The notes beneath the pieces are model-generated. The model did no database searches. It had not been told where the DNA came from and saw only the letters and a program-made list of their open reading frames with translations. Below, piece after piece: positions 5,050 through 5,490 of a stretch of DNA of 5,490 nucleotides (positions are counted from its first letter, which is position 1; each line of letters begins with the position of its first letter). A program made the position numbers and the translations under genes. Where the stretch lies: NCBI GenBank assembly GCA_026984595.1, contig JALSRW010000009.1:1-5490 (forward strand), given 5' to 3'. The DNA is from Alphaproteobacteria bacterium. GTDB taxonomy: Bacteria; Pseudomonadota; Alphaproteobacteria; Geminicoccales; Geminicoccaceae.

Positions 5050-5490
5050 CTATGCCGCCTGGATGGCGCCGGTGATCAGGCCGGTGACCTCCTCGGGAGA
5101 GGTCTCGCCGATCGGCTTGTCGGCAACCTTGGTGCCGCGCCTGAGTACCATCACCCTGTCGCTGACGGCGAACACGTCGGGCATGCGATGGCTGATGAGA
5201 ACGACGCCGATCCCGGAATCCCGCAGCCTGCGAATGAGGTCGAGCACCTCCACCACCTGGCGGACGCTGATCGCCGCGGTGGGCTCGTCCATCAGCACGA
5301 AACGTGCTTCCGAGAGACGGGTGCGGGCGATGGCGATCGCCTGCCGCTGCCCGCCCGACATCATCCTGACCAGATCGCGGGGGCGGGTCTCGGACTTGAG
5401 CTCCTTGAACAGCTCGGCGGCGCGGTCGTACATGCGCCGGTAGTCGAGGATGCGCAGCGGGCCGAACTGCCGCCACAGCTCTCGCCCTAG
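5050..5490 (-). CDS. Sugar ABC transporter ATP-binding protein, partial (5' end beyond window)
   Basis: The C-terminal 146 codons of the cytoplasmic ATPase that powers the importer; the frame is open to the window edge, so the start and Walker A lie outside. The first visible residues LGREL match the family's LGRE motif. Counting from an internal Met at 5433, the ABC signature MSGGQ is at residues 25-29 (positions 5347-5361), Walker B FVLMDE with the catalytic Glu at 45-50, DEPTAAIS, and the switch His in LISHRM at 79-84. The protein ends about 100 residues after the signature. Most CUT2 ATPases are tandem proteins of about 500 residues whose second half carries LSGGNQQK and lacks the switch His. 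This end instead resembles the single-domain type of about 260 residues, such as FrcA of the rhizobial fructose importer. It stops 5 nt before the permease start. The internal Met at 5433 is not the true start. Confidence 0.92.
   Translation of the reverse strand, partial: LGRELWRQFGPLRILDYRRMYDRAAELFKELKSETRPRDLVRMMSGGQRQAIAIARTRLSEARFVLMDEPTAAISVRQVVEVLDLIRRLRDSGIGVVLISHRMPDVFAVSDRVMVLRRGTKVADKPIGETSPEEVTGLITGAIQAA

Noticed and set aside
5045..5476. N-terminal extension of the permease frame, as if an ATPase-permease fusion
   Set aside because: The extension is a shadow of the ATPase gene, which has its own signature and Walker B motifs in another frame and a stop codon just before the permease ATG.
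1..5490. CRISPR arrays, tRNA or rRNA genes, transposases, toxin-antitoxin or phage genes
   Set aside because: I looked on both strands and saw no regularly spaced repeats, cloverleaf-like sequence or mobile-element protein motifs.

Overview
The window is GC-rich DNA with strongly GC-biased coding frames, good Shine-Dalgarno sites and protein families typical of an alphaproteobacterium (inferred from family resemblance, not from any rRNA or marker gene). It holds five genes and the visible end of none other than these: one on the + strand and four on the - strand, the last running off the right edge.

Layout. Positions 17-784 (+) encode a short-chain dehydrogenase that resembles Caulobacter-type D-xylose 1-dehydrogenase and related aldose 1-dehydrogenases. 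It converges on a - strand block of two secreted haem proteins: a class I-like c-type cytochrome (993-1475) and a cytochrome P460-family lipoprotein (1947-2516). They are separated by 471 bp without a convincing gene, which includes a perfect 34-bp palindrome and a local drop in GC. Next, also on the - strand, comes a CUT2-type (ribose/xylose class) sugar ABC importer in the order ATPase (5050 to beyond the edge), permease (3812-5044), substrate-binding protein (2751-3755). It ends in a clear intrinsic terminator at 2701-2728.

How the parts may work together. A pentose/aldose importer and an aldose 1-dehydrogenase near each other fit uptake plus oxidative (Weimberg or Dahms type) catabolism of a sugar such as xylose, arabinose or galactose; the sugar itself cannot be read from the sequence. 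The two cytochromes sit between these sugar genes but have their own ribosome binding sites and are cut off from the transporter by the terminator, so they look like a separate periplasmic redox unit. P460-family proteins act on hydroxylamine or bind NO, and the neighbouring cytochrome c could be its electron partner; that pairing is inference.

The most notable items are the P460-family lipoprotein with its cytochrome neighbour, the palindrome behind it, the single-domain ATPase in a family that usually has a tandem one, and the long permease with an extra membrane segment pair. Nothing here is clearly a previously undescribed system.
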